From contig NC_081411.1 in the NCBI RefSeq assembly GCF_030272615.1, forward strand, positions 825,338,397 through 825,402,396: a DNA stretch of 64,000 bases. Direction: 5' to 3'. This document shows positions 1 to 12,422 of this stretch, piece by piece. Below the pieces are notes generated by a model, which saw nothing but the letters and a program-made list of their open reading frames with translations, made no database searches and was not told the DNA's origin. Numbering within the stretch: the stretch's first letter is position 1; each line of letters begins with the position of its first letter. The translations under genes were made by a program, and so were the position numbers. The stretch comes from Cryptomeria japonica. Taxonomy: Eukaryota > Streptophyta > Pinopsida > Cupressales > Cupressaceae.

Positions 1-1107
1 TTCATTGAACAACCTGAAGGATTTGTTGAAGACAAGAATAAAGATGAGGTATGTAAATTGCACTCTTATTTGATTAAGATTGGTTTTATAAGGACAAGTG
101 AGAACAACAACATGTACATGAAAAATGATGAAAATGGAATATTGATCTTAGCCATATTTGTTGATGATATTATATTTTGTGGAAATGACTCTTTATGCAA
201 GAACTTTGGAAATGAAATGAGCAAAGAATTTGAGATGTCATTAATCTGTGAGATAAAGTATTTTATAGGTTTATAGATACTGCAAATGAAAAATGAGATT
301 TTCATTACTCAATCCAAGTACATAAAGGAAATATTGAAGAAATTTGGAATGGATGATTAAAAACCAGTACGTACTCCTATGACTACCAACTGTAAATTAT
401 CTAAGACTGATGAATCTGCATCTATTGATGAGACACTTTACTGATCCATGATTGGCAAGCTACAAAATGTTGTTCACAGTAGACCAGGTATAGCACATGC
501 AGTAGGTATAGTTGCAAGATTCTCTGCAGATCCTAGGAAACACACATGACAACAATCAAAAGAATTTTTAGATACTTGAAAGGCATAGAGGATTATGGCT
601 TAGTATATCAGAAAGGAAATGATTTTGATTTAAAAGTTTATACTGATGCTGATTGGGCAGGCAACATTGATGGCAGAAAAAGAACAAGTGGAGGAGCTTT
701 CTTTTTAGGAGAAAGACTAGTGAGTTGGCTTAGCAAGAAATAAGGATGTGTTTCACAGTCAACAACAGAAGCTGAATACATTGTTAGCATTGAATTGTAC
801 CAACATTGCATGGATCAAACAACTATTGGAATGTATAAATAAGAAAGTTACCAAGCCAGTAACTATATTCTGTGACAATACCAGTGCCATTAATATTTCA
901 AAGAATCCTGTTATGCACTCTAAGACAAAGCACATATCTATCAAATATCATTATCTTAGAGAAGAAGCTCAAGAGAAGAATGTGGTGTTGGAATATGTTA
1001 GCACAATGGAGCAAATAGCAAATATCTTCACCAAGCCACTACCAAGGGACACTTTTGAATATCTCAGAAGTAAGTTAGGGGTCCTACCCCTATCTTCTAC
1101 TCACTGA
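1..1107 (+). pseudogene. Copia RT-RNase H remnant (element I)
   Basis: C-terminal part of a Copia polyprotein: reverse transcriptase that would copy element RNA, then RNase H. The RT active-site motif FVDD is at about 157-168. The RNase H motif TDADWAG lies near 640-660 and CDNTSAINISKN near 875-905. The usual Copia C-terminus (IFTKPLPRDTFEYLRSKLG) ends shortly before the stop at 1105-1107. Stops interrupt the frame near 276, 358, 442 and 741, so it cannot make an active enzyme. The frame otherwise matches element D closely, so the family assignment is safe. Confidence 0.88.
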
Positions 1108-1542
1108 CTGAGTTTAGTGAAAGCATCAATCTGATGACTCTAATGAATATCTTTTAGGAGTTGATGTCAATTTATACACTTTAGGATGTTTTCTAAAGGT
1201 ATACAGAAATATTACAGGGAACAGGAATTGGAGACACATGCTCTGACTGAGACTCAATTGATACACACCAGCAGGAAATCACTTCTCACAGAAAGAAATT
1301 ATGTTTTAGTTCTTTTTTTTGGCATTGTTGTCAAAGGGGGAGAAGACTACTATAAAGAGGAAGAAGACCTATTAGGGGAGAAGACTAAAAGAAAACTAAG
1401 CAGACTATATATTGGAAAGAAGACTGAAAACAGGAGAAGTCTAATGTATGGGGGAGAGCATTTTAGCATTTCAGAATCACAACAATCCGAATCTTTTAAG
1501 GTCAAATCAATTGGTTTTTCCATCAATGCTAAAGGGGGAGAT
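1108..1542 (+). other. Element I 3' UTR with twin polypurine tracts
   Basis: Non-coding stretch between the pol stop and the 3' LTR. The proximal polypurine tract AAAGGGGGAGAT (1531-1542) abuts the LTR and would prime plus-strand DNA synthesis. A second near-copy, TCAAAGGGGGAG, lies at 1331-1342, about 200 bp upstream, inside a GCATTGTTGTCAAAG context that recurs in elements K, D and C. Confidence 0.7.
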
Positions 1543-3085
1543 TGTTGGCAATATTGCATTATAACAGACAATGAAAGATTGTTGGCATTTCATAAGGATA
1601 TTGAGAAGGTTGTTGATGATTATGGATATAACTAACTAAGATGTTTACTATCTTGATATTATTATTTTGTCATTGATGTCAAGAAATTGATTTTATAATT
1701 CAGTATGATGTTGCCATATCTTGAGAAGTATGATATGAAGATTATAAAAATGTCAGTAAAAGACACAGGAAAGAATATGATGAATAAGGGGATGAATAAG
1801 GTATTCAATGGGCAACTAGTACCGAGTCAGACAATGATGAAATCATGATGTTTAGATTTTTTTAAACATCATACATATGTTGTAAATATAAAGGTTAATA
1901 CTATACTATGTTATCAAGCAAAGAACCTAGTCGGTAAACCCTAAGGAACCAAGTCAGTAAACCCTAAGGTTATCGCTATCGGTTAATGAAGACGGAATGT
2001 CTACCGAGTGGAGTTTAGTATTCATTGAGTTGTTACCAAGTTGTAACTGAGCAATAACATAATGCATTAAATGTTTACATGCAGTATTTAATGAAGGAAG
2101 CTGATGAGCTGGAGCGGATTAAATGATTGGTAAGCAGTGGAAGAAGCTTGTTGACAAATCTAAGGCAATGGAAAGTCGGCATGGAGATCTACAGCTCAGA
2201 TTGAACCGCAATACCTTGGCACAAGTTCCAAGACTATTATGCAAGTTCCAAGGTGGGGTAAAACATTTTCAGATTGAAAGATGCATTGAACCTGGACAAG
2301 ATTAAAGATCTGATGGCTATGATTGATCATGGGAAATGTGATCAAGGAGATTAAGCGGTTACCTAATTGTTTATAAATAGGAAACTATTGATAAACAATG
2401 CATGCGATAAAGTGTATGCACAGGGATGCTACATAGTGATTACTGAGCGCAGAAGCTTGAAGACCTATTAGAATAACAGAGTATAGAAGCCCAGCAGATA
2501 GACAAGATTAGTTCTATGTCTAGATTGTATTGAACAAATAAGAATCTACTTTAGCATTTTAGATGTGAAGTTGTAGATAGATTTTTATTACTGTTATTTT
2601 TGGAAAGTGACAGAAAATCTCTTAACCAAGTGGACTTAACAATCTTATATGTAAACCCTCTAGAAAGGTGGCATTCTGATTGAGTGTTTGAAATCCTTTG
2701 ACAAGGTCACTTCTAACAAAGTGAAGATCCTAATAGATCTGAGGGAAATCCCTTAACCGGGTCACATCTAGCAATGTGTTTGTAATCTTTAACATGATTT
2801 GCTTTTAACCAAGCATACTCTAGAAGAGTATATTTCTTAGTGGGTCCAAAATCCCACAGTGGTTTTTCCGTATTTGGGTTTCCACGTTAAATCTGGTGTT
2901 ATGAGGTTTATATTGTTCATATGCTTTTGAGTTTGCATGTTTAACAGTTTTGATTATATTACTTAAATATATGTTACTGAGGTTGAATCTAATGTTTTTA
3001 TGGAAGATTAAGTTTGTATGATTCACCCCCCCTCTCATCTTGTTGGCTATTGGATCTGTACTTATATTAAGTATCAGAACTATCA
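1543..3085 (+). repeat. 3' LTR of Copia I
   Basis: An LTR of about 1.54 kb beginning TGTTGGCAATATTGC immediately after the polypurine tract. It contains repeated short blocks reading like 'ccTTAACCgggt...' (2620-2800), then a GTGGTTTTTCC...TTTCCACG segment and a GATTCACCCCCCC tract near 3020. The same order of blocks is seen in the LTRs of K and D. The right end is placed by the start of element J homology; no second LTR is in the window. Confidence 0.72.
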
Positions 3086-4841
3086 CATTTAAGTCATCTA
3101 TCTCCTTAGGTGAGTTTACTGGATAAACAACAAGTAACTTTTCAAATTTGATTTTCTTATCAAGCTCTACAACATCTTTTCTTCTTGCTTCCAGTCTTTT
3201 GAACAATTCATCTGGTAGTTCATCTATCACTTCCATTAAGAACTTCTTATAGATGTCCATTTGTAAAATAACATTGTTTTCAACTTGTTCTTTTTCATCT
3301 ACTGATTGTGTATCATATACCTTTTCTATGTTCTTGAGTTTCCCTTCCTCTGTGATTTCATTTAGCAATTTGTCAAGAGGGGCCATGTTTTGTTTAGTCT
3401 TCTTCTTCTTTGGTGTTATCTTTCTAACCAGAGACCTCACTGCCTGTTGTTTTTGTCTAGTCCTTCTAGGCAAGGGTGTGGATGCCGGTGAAGGATCCCT
3501 TTTCCTCACAACTCTTTTGAAAGGTGCAGGCATGCCACTCTCCGAAGAAGTAGCTACCAGTGATAGGTGAGTCTCAGGCTGTAGAGTTCCTAACTCATCC
3601 TTAGTGATATTGTTTTGTTTCAGTACATCTTCTTTAATAGCCTTAGCCTGTCTAGAACCTCTTCTCACAACTGCTTCAACATTTTTCACTCTCTTCTTAG
3701 ATTTAATTTGACTTTCTATGGTCTCAAAACTACCAAATACTTCTTCCTTAGGTTCATTTGGTTCTTCTAGAAGTGTTTTAGCATAAGTCTCAATTATATG
3801 ATCATCAATCTCATAGCCCATTTCTGTTATCCAAATTGTTCTTGGGATGACTGCTTCCATCCAGATCTCATCCTTGTATTTGTTGACAATCTTCTATGAT
3901 AGTATGATTCTTTTGTTCATCCTAACCTTTAGTGCTTGAAAATAGTCATGAATATTCGTTTCTTTGTTTTCACCCATGTTGTTGGATAGGTCTGTTAACT
4001 ATTTTCCTACCGGTATATCAAATCCAAGGTTCTTATTGCTTATACCGGGAACGTGTTTTGTTATGTGTAGCATCAAGCATACAAGTAGATTTCCAAATCT
4101 AAAAGTTCCTTTCTTATCCTTCTTGATTTTTCCTAAGTTATCAATCAACTCATCTTTTAACCATTCACATACATCAATTTTTACATTGACTTTAACCATG
4201 TCATAAGCACTCTTAATGCATAAACTGGAAACTGAGTTAAGTCTATTTTCATGAGTTGCTTTGTATCCTAAGATCATGCTTGCAAATCTCACATTTATAT
4301 CGGTCACATCATTAACACTCAGAGACCTTCTGTCTGATGTTGCACCAGTTAAGTTCATTACTAGGTCATTGGAGACCATCTTAGTCTTGTTTGGTTTGTT
4401 ATCGGTGGAAGGTAACCCTGTTACTGCTTTCACAACTTCCCTTGTAATTTTCTGAATTGAATCAAGCCAAAAGAATGAACCATGTACCCTGCTTACAACT
4501 ATCTTAATCACTTCCTTGGGAAATTTAGGACTGCAGAGGATTTCAGTGAATCCTAGGGTTTCAATAACTTTATGTTTAGGTTTTACATTTTCGGAGTCAT
4601 CACATATAACAGTCTTATACATGTTTTTAATTTCTTCATCTCCTAATTCCTCTATGTTGCAATGAATGTATATTCTAGGATCTTCTACAAAAACAACTCC
4701 TTTTGGAATTTGGGAAAAAGCACCTACATTGTCATCTTTCTTAGCTACCTCGAGAACTAGCTGAAATACAGGCCTAGGGCATTTTATAACCTCGACTACT
4801 ATAGGGCTTGCTATGAATTCAGGTGCAGAGGAGGATGCCAT
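3086..4841 (-). pseudogene. ORF2 of element J, unknown function, 3'-truncated
   Basis: N-terminal and middle part of the large uncharacterised ORF2 that follows the Gag-like ORF in this family. The start is ATG at 4841 (MASSSAPEF). An N-terminal region of about 280 residues has no recognised motif beyond a LTGA...GLP-type helical pattern. Then come an acidic stretch, a strongly basic nuclear-localisation-like segment (TPKKKKTKQN), and a helical region ending where Copia I interrupts it. TAG stops occur near 4008 and 3894; the second lies at the same place as a stop in element C. The frame is otherwise open and clearly similar to C. I do not recognise a family. Confidence 0.7.
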
Positions 4842-5148
4842 GAAGATAAATACCTTTTTCTACCTTTGGATGGATTGATTGCCAAAGTGCTTTGCCTCTT
4901 TGCTCGAAATGCCTTAGCTCTGCAAATTTCACGCTCTTCAAATGTTTGAAATCTCGGTGAAATGAAATGGAGCCAAAACCACAAATTTATAATTTTTATT
5001 TGCCATCTACCACATTTAATTCTTGTCGGTTAAATAGTCACTTAACATTGTCTGCCGGTATAGAAGTAATTTCTAACTTCTCACCATTAACTGAGGGAAT
5101 TATAGCATATGTCTCATTTGATTGCCAAACCCTCAAGAAATTTTTCTT

Positions 5149-6260
5149 TCAATTTGATGAAGAGCTTCCTACTGGTGGAGTATTGATAGGTTCTACCGGT
5201 GGAGGAGTATTCCCAACAATATTTAGGTCAGACTTTCTAATCTATTTTTTTGAGAATTCTTGCTTAACCTCTTCAACTTTTTCTTTACCTTTCAAACTAG
5301 AACTTTTGTTGTCTGTCGGTGATCCTTTACTTCTATAGAATTTTGCAATATGCCCAATCTTGTTATATGCATAGCAAGTCACATTATTCTTCTGAATGTC
5401 TTTCCCATAACCTATGTCGGTTTTTGTTCTATATTGATTAGATAGGTGTCCAAATCTTCCACAAACATAACATCTCACATTCATTCTGCAATTTTTAGAG
5501 TTGTGACCAACTTTGTTGCATTTTGAACATTGACCAGTGGGTGTGTTGATATTCTGATAATTTCTAGATCTACATTCATTTTCTCTATGACCATACTTGT
5601 TACAGTTATAGCATTTTCCATTAAATTTATAAGCATTAGGTTGTCTTGCCGGTTTTCTATGATCCTGTGTGTTTGGAGTACTAGAGCTTTCACCAACTCC
5701 AAAGCTAATTCCAAAAGTGTCACCTTTAGGTTTTTGATTCTTCAGCAAGTTACCAAGTTCCTCTGAGCTTTTCTTGAATTTCTCTTTATGTTGATTTACA
5801 GTATCTAGTTCACTTCTAAGACTTCTTTCTGCCTCATCAGTTCATTGGAGTCATTCTGAGTGTGCATCAAATCCGTCTTCAATAAATCATTTTCATAACT
5901 GAGTCTTGTGTTTTCATTTGCAACATCACTTAGTCTTCTAGTCAAATCTTCTTCATTCTTCTTTCTATCTTCAATTTCTTTACAAAATCTCATAGTCATA
6001 TCCTGCATCTCATTCTTTGTTGTCATGTTCTCTTGTTTCAGCTTGTTTATCATATCATTAAGATTTTCTTTTTCATCATTCTCATTTTGTATCTTTTCAC
6101 AAATTTCTCTTCTCTTGTTTCTTGAAATAGTAAGATTTTCTTGAAGTGCCTAAATAATATCCTAAACTGCCTTTAGATCATTTTCTAGTTTGATATTTTT
6201 CAGTTTCTCTGCATCATAGTTTGAAAGAGCTGCTTCTAGTTGCTTCATCAGATTTTCCAT
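5149..6260 (-). pseudogene. ORF1 of element J: coiled-coil, four zinc-knuckle Gag-like protein
   Basis: The reading frame starts about 70 bp inside the PBS (ATG at 6260, MENLMKQLE). Its first roughly 200 residues are rich in Glu, Lys and Leu with a heptad-like pattern, predicting a long coiled coil. The C-terminal half has four CX2CX4HX4C-type knuckles: CYNCNKYGHRENEC, CSKCNKVGHNSKNC, CYVCGRFGHLSNQY and CYAYNKIGHIAKFY. The last two have lost cysteines to tyrosine. Stops near 6175-6150 and 5249 and a frame disturbance near 5810 break it. Coiled coil plus zinc knuckles suggests RNA-binding particle assembly, by analogy with Gag; the usual Copia Gag N-terminal domain is not seen. Confidence 0.75.
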
Positions 6261-6317
6261 CTCTACCGGTGTCAAGATCTTCCTCAAGCTATTAAGATTC
6301 TAAAAATAGAGGACCAA

Positions 6318-6330
6318 GCTCTGATACCAA
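6318..6330 (-). other. Primer-binding site of J
   Basis: Read on the minus strand, TTGGTATCAGAGC lies one base inside the LTR end. It is the standard plant Copia primer-binding site, complementary to the 3' end of initiator methionine tRNA. Confidence 0.88.
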
Positions 6331-6331
6331 T

Positions 6332-7124
6332 TGTTAGGAATCACACAGATACTAAGAGGGGGGGGGGGGGGTAAATCAGTATCTAACCGGTGAATTGAAT
6401 TTCTTAACTTAAAACATGTAGAACATATTATAACAGTGTACCGGTATGCAAGAAATAATGCAATAAACAAAATTAAAAGCATCCACAAGAAAAACACACC
6501 ATAACACAAGGATTTAACGAGGAAACCCAGTGTAGGAAAAACCTCGGTGGGATTTGTGACCCACAATATTCACTTACTATCTAATAAGAGAATATTACTG
6601 CTACAAGAGAGGCCTACACATGCAGGAAGGCCAACTACTTAGGGCTCACTGCTCAATGGGAAGTCTCACTTACTTACAATGATGGATTATATAAATCTAG
6701 TATCTTGTACTGCTTCAAAATAGCATCTATAATGCTAGATCTAGTACCAGTTTCTACTCTACTTCTTACATAAACCCTTAACCTATAATTTGAATAATAG
6801 GTTTGCCTTATTTCACCTAAATATATTCCTCTTACTTACAAAAGTTCTATAATGATCTCTCTTATATAAGAGTCATTTTACAACTTGCCAAGTCGGCTTA
6901 CAAAGATTTTATAATAATAAACAAAATCTAATATAACAAAAATCCTGTCGGCCTCTGTGCCAGTATGCTTCCTTTTTCTGCTGGTGCTGGTGGTCTGAGT
7001 GCCAGTGTAGAGTCTAATCTTGCTAGTGAAATGCCTTTCTGGTGCCGTAGGATTGTAAGGTTGCCATCAATGACAAAACCTTCAATCACCTACAATGTCT
7101 CATTGGAGTGTGCATATGCCAACA
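6332..7124 (-). repeat. 5' LTR of element J
   Basis: A 793-bp LTR bounded by TG...CA: on the plus strand it starts TGTTAGGAATC and ends ATGCCAACA. It matches both LTRs of element C along its length, including the poly-G tract near 6359-6371 (12-13 G here, fewer in C), so the boundary is secure. Confidence 0.88.
6859..6872 (-). promoter_or_regulatory. Putative TATA box in J LTR
   Basis: The 14-bp perfect palindrome CTCTTATATAAGAG contains TATATAAG. The corresponding site in element C (CTTTATATACAAG) is also TATA-like, consistent with the LTR promoter. Confidence 0.5.
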
Positions 7125-8709
7125 GAGTATGGAAGCTTGTGCCTCCACTTTGGCATTGTTGTCAAAGGGGGAGAAGATATATGATAGGGGAGAAGATATC
7201 TGATGAAGATATTTTAGATGCACTAGTCTATGATGTTTTTAGTTGCAATGCTACACTGAGTATTGCCATCAATGCCAAAGGGGGAGATTGTTGGCATATG
7301 ATGAAGTGGTGACAAAGTATGTTGTCATTGATGTCAATATGTGCTTAAGAAGGTACACCGATATGCACTGGTATAAAGATTGGAAGCGGTACAGGTCAAT
7401 CAGTATGAAGAGATGTAGTGAAACGGTGTCATGGTTTCACTAAGTGTGACTACCGGTTGGTAGTCTCAGCTCTAGGGTTTCTGGTTTAGAAATCTAGCTT
7501 GTGCGATGTAATCGATGATATTCTATGATGACTTAGCCAAGAAATAAGGATTAGATCAAGATTCCACATCATTTTTGTGCATATGAAGGATTTCCTTGAG
7601 GATCTTGCATGTGAAGATCGACTGCATTAAATGTCTACCTCGGGAATGAACATTCTTCTTAGCTATTTGAGAAGAAAGTGTGATGGGTTACTGATTTCTA
7701 TGTGCAATGAATAATTGACGATGAAGAATGACTTGTGATCTATTTGAGATTGTTTCATTCTATGTAAAGTGTTTGGATGGTTAGGATTGGACCACTTGTA
7801 ATTGTAAACCTAAAATTCTTAGGGTTTAGGGTTTATGTTACTGACCTAATTCTTGTCTATAAGGTCGATGAGTTTTGATATTGTTTTTATTGGCAAAAGT
7901 TGTGTGTGTATCCAAGTGATGAGATTCTTTCCAGACCAGTGAGTGAAAATTACAGTGTGAATACTGAGTAGAGGAACTAAAAAGGCTCTACCTTAGCATA
8001 TAGTGTTGTTATCATATCTGAGTTTTACCTGTTAACTTTTAACTATTTCAACATAAGGAAAATCCCTTTGCTGGGTAGCTTTAACAGGCTTACTGTAAAT
8101 CATCTAACCAGGTGACTCAAGTTCATTGAGTTCTTTAAATCCTCTAGCAAGGTAACCTTTAATAGGGTATATAGCCATCCCTTAACCGAGTGATCTTTAA
8201 CAGGATCGGTTCCTAGAAGAACCTTATTGTAAAGTCTTCAACCGGACTAGGCTCCTAACAGAGAAAGCTTCAAAAGAGTTCAAAACAATATTGTGGGTAT
8301 TCATCCCCACCGTGGTTTTTCCCATTTGGGTTTCCACGTGACAAATTTGTGTGTCATGAATTGTGCATTTTTCATGTGATGATTAAGTATTCTTTGTTTA
8401 GGTGAATATGCATGCAGAGCTAATGGTTATGATATTACTGATACAACACATGCATATGTTTATGGGTGAAGTAGTTATCAAGTATTGAATGATATTTGAA
8501 GTATTCAATTTTACCGGTTTAAGTTGTCTAAAGTCTTACTGTGTTTAACCAGTATTGCCATGGTTAAGTTCAATAATGAAGACATTCGGTTAGCAGTGTT
8601 TTAACTTGATAAGTTGTGGAGAAGTTTTTGTATGTACTGATTCACCCCCCCCCCCCCCGCGTGTCTCTCAGTACCAGTTAGGGTATTTCTTGTTCATCAT
8701 TATTCATCA
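7125..8709 (+). mobile_element. Copia element K: 3' UTR and 3' LTR
   Basis: Only the end of this plus-strand Copia remains right of the J insertion. 7125-7288 is 3' UTR with an upstream polypurine tract (about 7162-7172) and the LTR-proximal tract GCCAAAGGGGGAGAT. The LTR then runs 7289-8709. Its sequence order and its ending (TTCATCATTATTCATCA) match the LTR of D, so K and D are one family. At 8710 the reading frame of element H gag resumes without a primer-binding site, so K is inserted into the H gag. Confidence 0.72.
7289..8709 (+). repeat. 3' LTR of Copia K
   Basis: A 1421-bp LTR beginning TGTTGGCATATGATG directly after a polypurine tract. It includes a GTGGTTTTTCCCATTTGGGTTTCC-like segment near 8320 and a run of about 14 C at 8645-8658. 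It is the same type as the D LTRs (35745-37279, 54224-55742, opposite strand). Confidence 0.75.
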
Positions 8710-9299
8710 GAAATAGTTTCTAAAGTTTTGAGAGCTTTGCCACTGGCTTATAAGATGAAGGCTACTACAATTAATGAGTTGAGAACAATGGATAATACTT
8801 CTGTCAATAGAGATACCTTTGTTAGGAAATTATCTATTTTTGACCTTGAAGAATTTGGACCTTATGGAGCTGTGAAGTCTAAGCCCTCTTTTCATGCATT
8901 TACATCATCAACCAGCAAGCAAGATTGGAAAGCTTTGTATGCAAAGGAATTGGATTATATGAAAAGAGAAGATGAAGAATTTGAGCAACTTGAAGCCCTA
9001 TTTGCTAGAAGAGTACCTAAAGGACTGGTAGAAAGTAAGTATGAAGGAAAATCGCCTTTTAAATGTTTTGCATGTAATAAGATTGGTCATTTTGAATCTA
9101 GATGTCCTAAAAGGAATTCAAGATTTGAAGAAAGAGCTAGAAGATCTTTTAAGACTAACCTTGGATATTAGAACAAGTATAAGTACAAGAAAAATAGAGA
9201 TAAATCATGCTACATTGCAGATGAGGAAGGTTTGACTGATTCTGATGATGAACTGACACAAGACTTTGCTAGTGGTTCTGGAAATGGAATGGAATAGGC
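8710..9299 (+). pseudogene. Copia H gag, middle and C-terminal part
   Basis: Starts directly at the end of the K LTR in mid-frame (EIVSKVLRALPLAYK, typical of the Copia Gag UBN2 domain) and runs through an acidic segment to one zinc knuckle, CFACNKIGHFESRC (about 9067-9108), which binds element RNA. A TAG at about 9169 ends the open frame, and further stops follow (9297). The gag beginning is separated by the nested K-J-I insertions. Confidence 0.83.
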
Positions 9300-9860
9300 G
9301 TTCTTGGATATCAAGGAAGATGTTTTGGCATTGGAAGATAATGTACCTAAATAGAAAGCCCTGGCTACTAAAATTGAAGATATGGATGGATGGGTAATTG
9401 ATAGTGGATGTTCACATCATATGACTTGAGATAAAAGGAAGTTTCTATTTTTGCAAGAATTTGATGGCGGTCTGGTTAGATTTGGAGATGACAAAGCATG
9501 TATGATCAAAGGAAAAGGAACTATATCATCAAATGGTAAGCACAATACTGATATTGTTTATTATGTTGAAGGTTTAAGGCATAATCTTTTGAGTGTAGGA
9601 CAATTGGTGGATAAGGGATTTCAATTATAGTTCAAGGATGGAAAATACAAAATCATTAATAGATATGGATTGGAGATTACAACCGGTACTCAAACAAAAG
9701 GTAATATATTTCATTTAAATTCCATTGAGAAGACATGTTTGATTGCACAAATTGATGAGAGTTGGCTATGACATAGAAGCCTATGTCATCTAAATTTTGA
9801 TTACATGGCAAAGATCAGTTCAATTAAGGCAGTTAGAGATATACTAAGATTGTGAAGCCC
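9300..9860 (+). pseudogene. Copia H protease and pre-integrase region
   Basis: Aspartic protease signature DSGCSHHMT near 9400-9426, followed by the conserved VEGLRHNLLSVGQL segment (about 9570-9605) and the integrase zinc-finger lead-in ESWL.HRSLCHLNF (9760-9800). Stops at 9428 (TGA in place of a glycine codon), 9630 (TAG) and 9769 (TGA in place of a tryptophan codon) inactivate it. Protease would cut the Gag-Pol polyprotein during particle maturation. Confidence 0.82.
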
Positions 9861-10835
9861 GATAATCCAGTATGTAAAGAATGTCAAATAGGAAAATAGG
9901 TCAGAACCTCTTTTAAGAGTATAAAAGACAAATCTAATGATGTTCTTGATCTTATTCATATTGATTTGTGTGGCATTGCTAGAATTAAAAGTTTTTTAAG
10001 CTGATAGATACTTCATGCTAATCATTGACGATTATTCTAGAATGATGTGGGTTACTTTTCGAAGGGAGAAATCTAAGGCTTTTGAAACATTTAAAATATT
10101 TAAAGCTAAAGTTGAAACTGAGATAGGATTGAAGATTAAGTATTTAAGGTTAGATCTTGGTGGAGAATTCACATCCGATGATTTTAATAACTTTTGTGAG
10201 AAGCATGGCATAAGGAGACAATGTTTTGCTCTAAGGACACCTCAGAAGAATGGAGTTGTGGAAAGGAAGAACATAACTATCTTGGATTCTTCTAGAACCA
10301 TGATGAATTGATGATGGAAGCTAATATACCTCATATCTACTTGAGAGAAGTAGTGAGCGCAATAATTTATATATTCAACAGAGTTCATATCAAAGGAGAA
10401 ACCAGTAAGAAACGTTATGAATTATGGTTTGGCAATACACCTATAGTTAAGCATTTCAGAATCTTTGGTAGCAAATGTTATATCAAGAGAGATGATTTTA
10501 TTGGCAAGTTTGATCCTAGATGTGATGAAGGAATATTTCTTGGTTATTCTAATGAAAGCAAAGCATATAGATGTTATAATAAGAGATTGCAGAGAATTGT
10601 GGAGAGTGTAAATTTCAAGCTGGATGAGCTAAATAAAAGTCAAATTGGAGTTTATGAGCAAGACCCGATAGTGAAAATGATCATAACTGAACTGATAACA
10701 CCTTTACTAAAACAAAATGTTGAACCAGTTACTCCGGCAGTATCAAAAAATTTAACAGTAACTAAACAACAAGAAAGAGGAACAGAGAATCAGAAGACTC
10801 CTAGGCATGTAAGGTTGAATCATTCAGAAGATTAG
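9861..10835 (+). pseudogene. Copia H integrase
   Basis: Integrase catalytic core: an HIDLCG first-aspartate motif near 9958-9975, then IIDDYSRMMWVTF from about 10021, the DLGGEF second-aspartate motif near 10155-10170 and NGVVERKN with the glutamate at about 10250-10270. A stop at 10308-10310 is bypassed by an overlapping frame at 10308 that carries the C-terminal part (FGSKCYIKRDD, FLGYS). Integrase would insert the cDNA. Frame breaks near 9840-10010 and 10309 make it non-functional. Confidence 0.84.
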
Positions 10836-12422
10836 ATCATTGGGGATAAGAACAATGGAGTGATGATAAGAAGGAGATCGGCATCTAATGAGGTATGTTT
10901 AAATTCTCAAGTTGAACTAGTATAAATAATTGAAGCATGTAAAGATGAATGTTGGATGAAAGCTATGGAAGAATAATTAAATCAGATGGAGAAGAATAAC
11001 ACATGGACTTTAGTTACCCAACCTAAAAATAAGAATGTTATTGGAGCTAAATGGGTATTTAGAAACAAATTAAATGAAGATGGACAAGTTGTAAAGGATA
11101 TTCTCAGAAGGAAGGAACTGATTATGGTGAAACTTTTGCACCTGTAGCTAGGATTGAAGTTGTAAGATTATTTCTTGCCTATGTTGCACATAAAAACTAC
11201 AAGGTTTATCATATGGATGTTAGTGTGCTTTTTAGAATGGGGATCTTGATGAGGAAATTTATATTGAGCAACTTGATGGTTTTTCATTTTCAGATGATAA
11301 AAACATGGTTTGTAGGTTAAGAATAGCTTTATATGGATTGAAACAGGCACCTAGAGCTTGGTATGCAAGGTTAGATAAATATCTTTTGAAGCTTGGTTTC
11401 ACTAAAGGTAATGTTGATAGTAATTTATGTTATAAAGTCACTAATGATGATATACTAATTATTGAGGTCTTTGTTGATGACTTTATTTTTTGAGGTGAGG
11501 ATAAGTTGTGCATGGAATTTTCTAAAAATATGGAGAATTAATTTGAAATGTCTATGATTGGGGAAATTAAATTTTTCTGAGGTTTGCAGATTACTTAGAC
11601 TGATAAAGGTATTTTCATCTGTCAAACTAAGTATGTTAGGGAAATGTTGAAGAAATTTGGTATGGAAGACTCCAAATTGGTAAGTACTCCTATGGTTACC
11701 AATGATAAATTGACAAGGAAAGATGAATATACACTAGCAAACCCTACTAGATACAAGTCTATGATCAGAGGTCTTCTATATTTGACTCAAACTAGGCCTG
11801 ATATAATGAATGTTGTTTGCATTGCATCAATATATCAAAGCGATCCTAGAGAAAATCATGAGAGTGCAATGAAATTTTTTTTAGATACTTCCAAGGTACA
11901 TCTAAATATGGTTTGTGGTACCCTAAGGATGATGACTTTACTTTATGTAGATATCTAGATGCAGATTGGGTAGGTGATGTTGATGACCGGAAAAGTACTT
12001 TCGGTGGAGCTTTCTTTCTTGGAAAGAAATTTATTTCATGTATCAACAAGAAACAATCATGTACTTATTTATCTACTACTGAAGCTGAGTATATTGTTGC
12101 TGCTATTAACTGTACACAAGTTCTATGGATGAAGCAAATGTTGAAGGGCATAAGGGAGAATTGCAATGGACCGGTAGTTATTCACTGTGATAACTCTGTT
12201 GCTATAGACATATCAAAGAATCTGGTATTTCACTCTAAGACAAAGCACATATCTATCAAGTATAACTTTTTGAAGGAGAAGGTGGAAGAAAATAAAGTTA
12301 TAATGGTTTATGTGAACACTAAAGATTAGATTGCAGTTATCTGCTCTAAACCTTTTCCTAAAGAATCATTTGAGTACCTTAGAGACATATTAGGGGTTTC
12401 TGCCCCTCCAATAGAAAACTGA
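10836..12422 (+). pseudogene. Copia H reverse transcriptase and RNase H
   Basis: RT blocks are recognisable: NPKN.NVIGAKWVFRNK-like near 11030-11070, ALYGLKQAPRAWY at 11326-11365 and FVDDFIF at about 11470-11490. RNase H follows with DADWVGD near 11960, STTEAEYIVA near 12075 and HCDNSVAIDISKN near 12184. The frame ends at TGA 12420-12422. Several stops and frameshifts (around 10980, 11090, 11492, 11578, 11910, 12328) break it. Confidence 0.85.

Larger units (their letters stand above)
1..3085 (+). mobile_element. Copia element I, 3' half
   Basis: The right-hand part of a plus-strand Ty1/Copia element; its 5' half lies left of the window. In order it shows RT, RNase H, a 3' UTR with two polypurine tracts, and one LTR. 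The LTR begins TGTTGGCA directly after the polypurine tract and ends near CTATCA at 3085. From 3086 the sequence matches the ORF2 of element C, so I is inserted in the ORF2 of element J. The expected target duplication is CATTT at 3086-3090, but the left flank is not visible. Confidence 0.8.
3086..7124 (-). mobile_element. Non-autonomous LTR element J (C family)
   Basis: Minus-strand member of the same family as the complete element C. From its 5' end (right side) it has an LTR (6332-7124), PBS, ORF1 (coiled coil plus zinc knuckles) and ORF2, which is cut at 3086 by Copia I. No RT, integrase or RNase H is visible. It lies in the 3' UTR of Copia K: sequence from 7125 on matches the 3' UTR of element D. 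The right target flank is GAGTA; its partner lies left of the window. Confidence 0.82.

Noticed and set aside
1186-1635. A 149-codon frame after the Copia I RNase H
   Set aside because: It spans the 3' UTR, polypurine tract and LTR start, with purine-rich Lys/Glu/Gly composition; chance frame.
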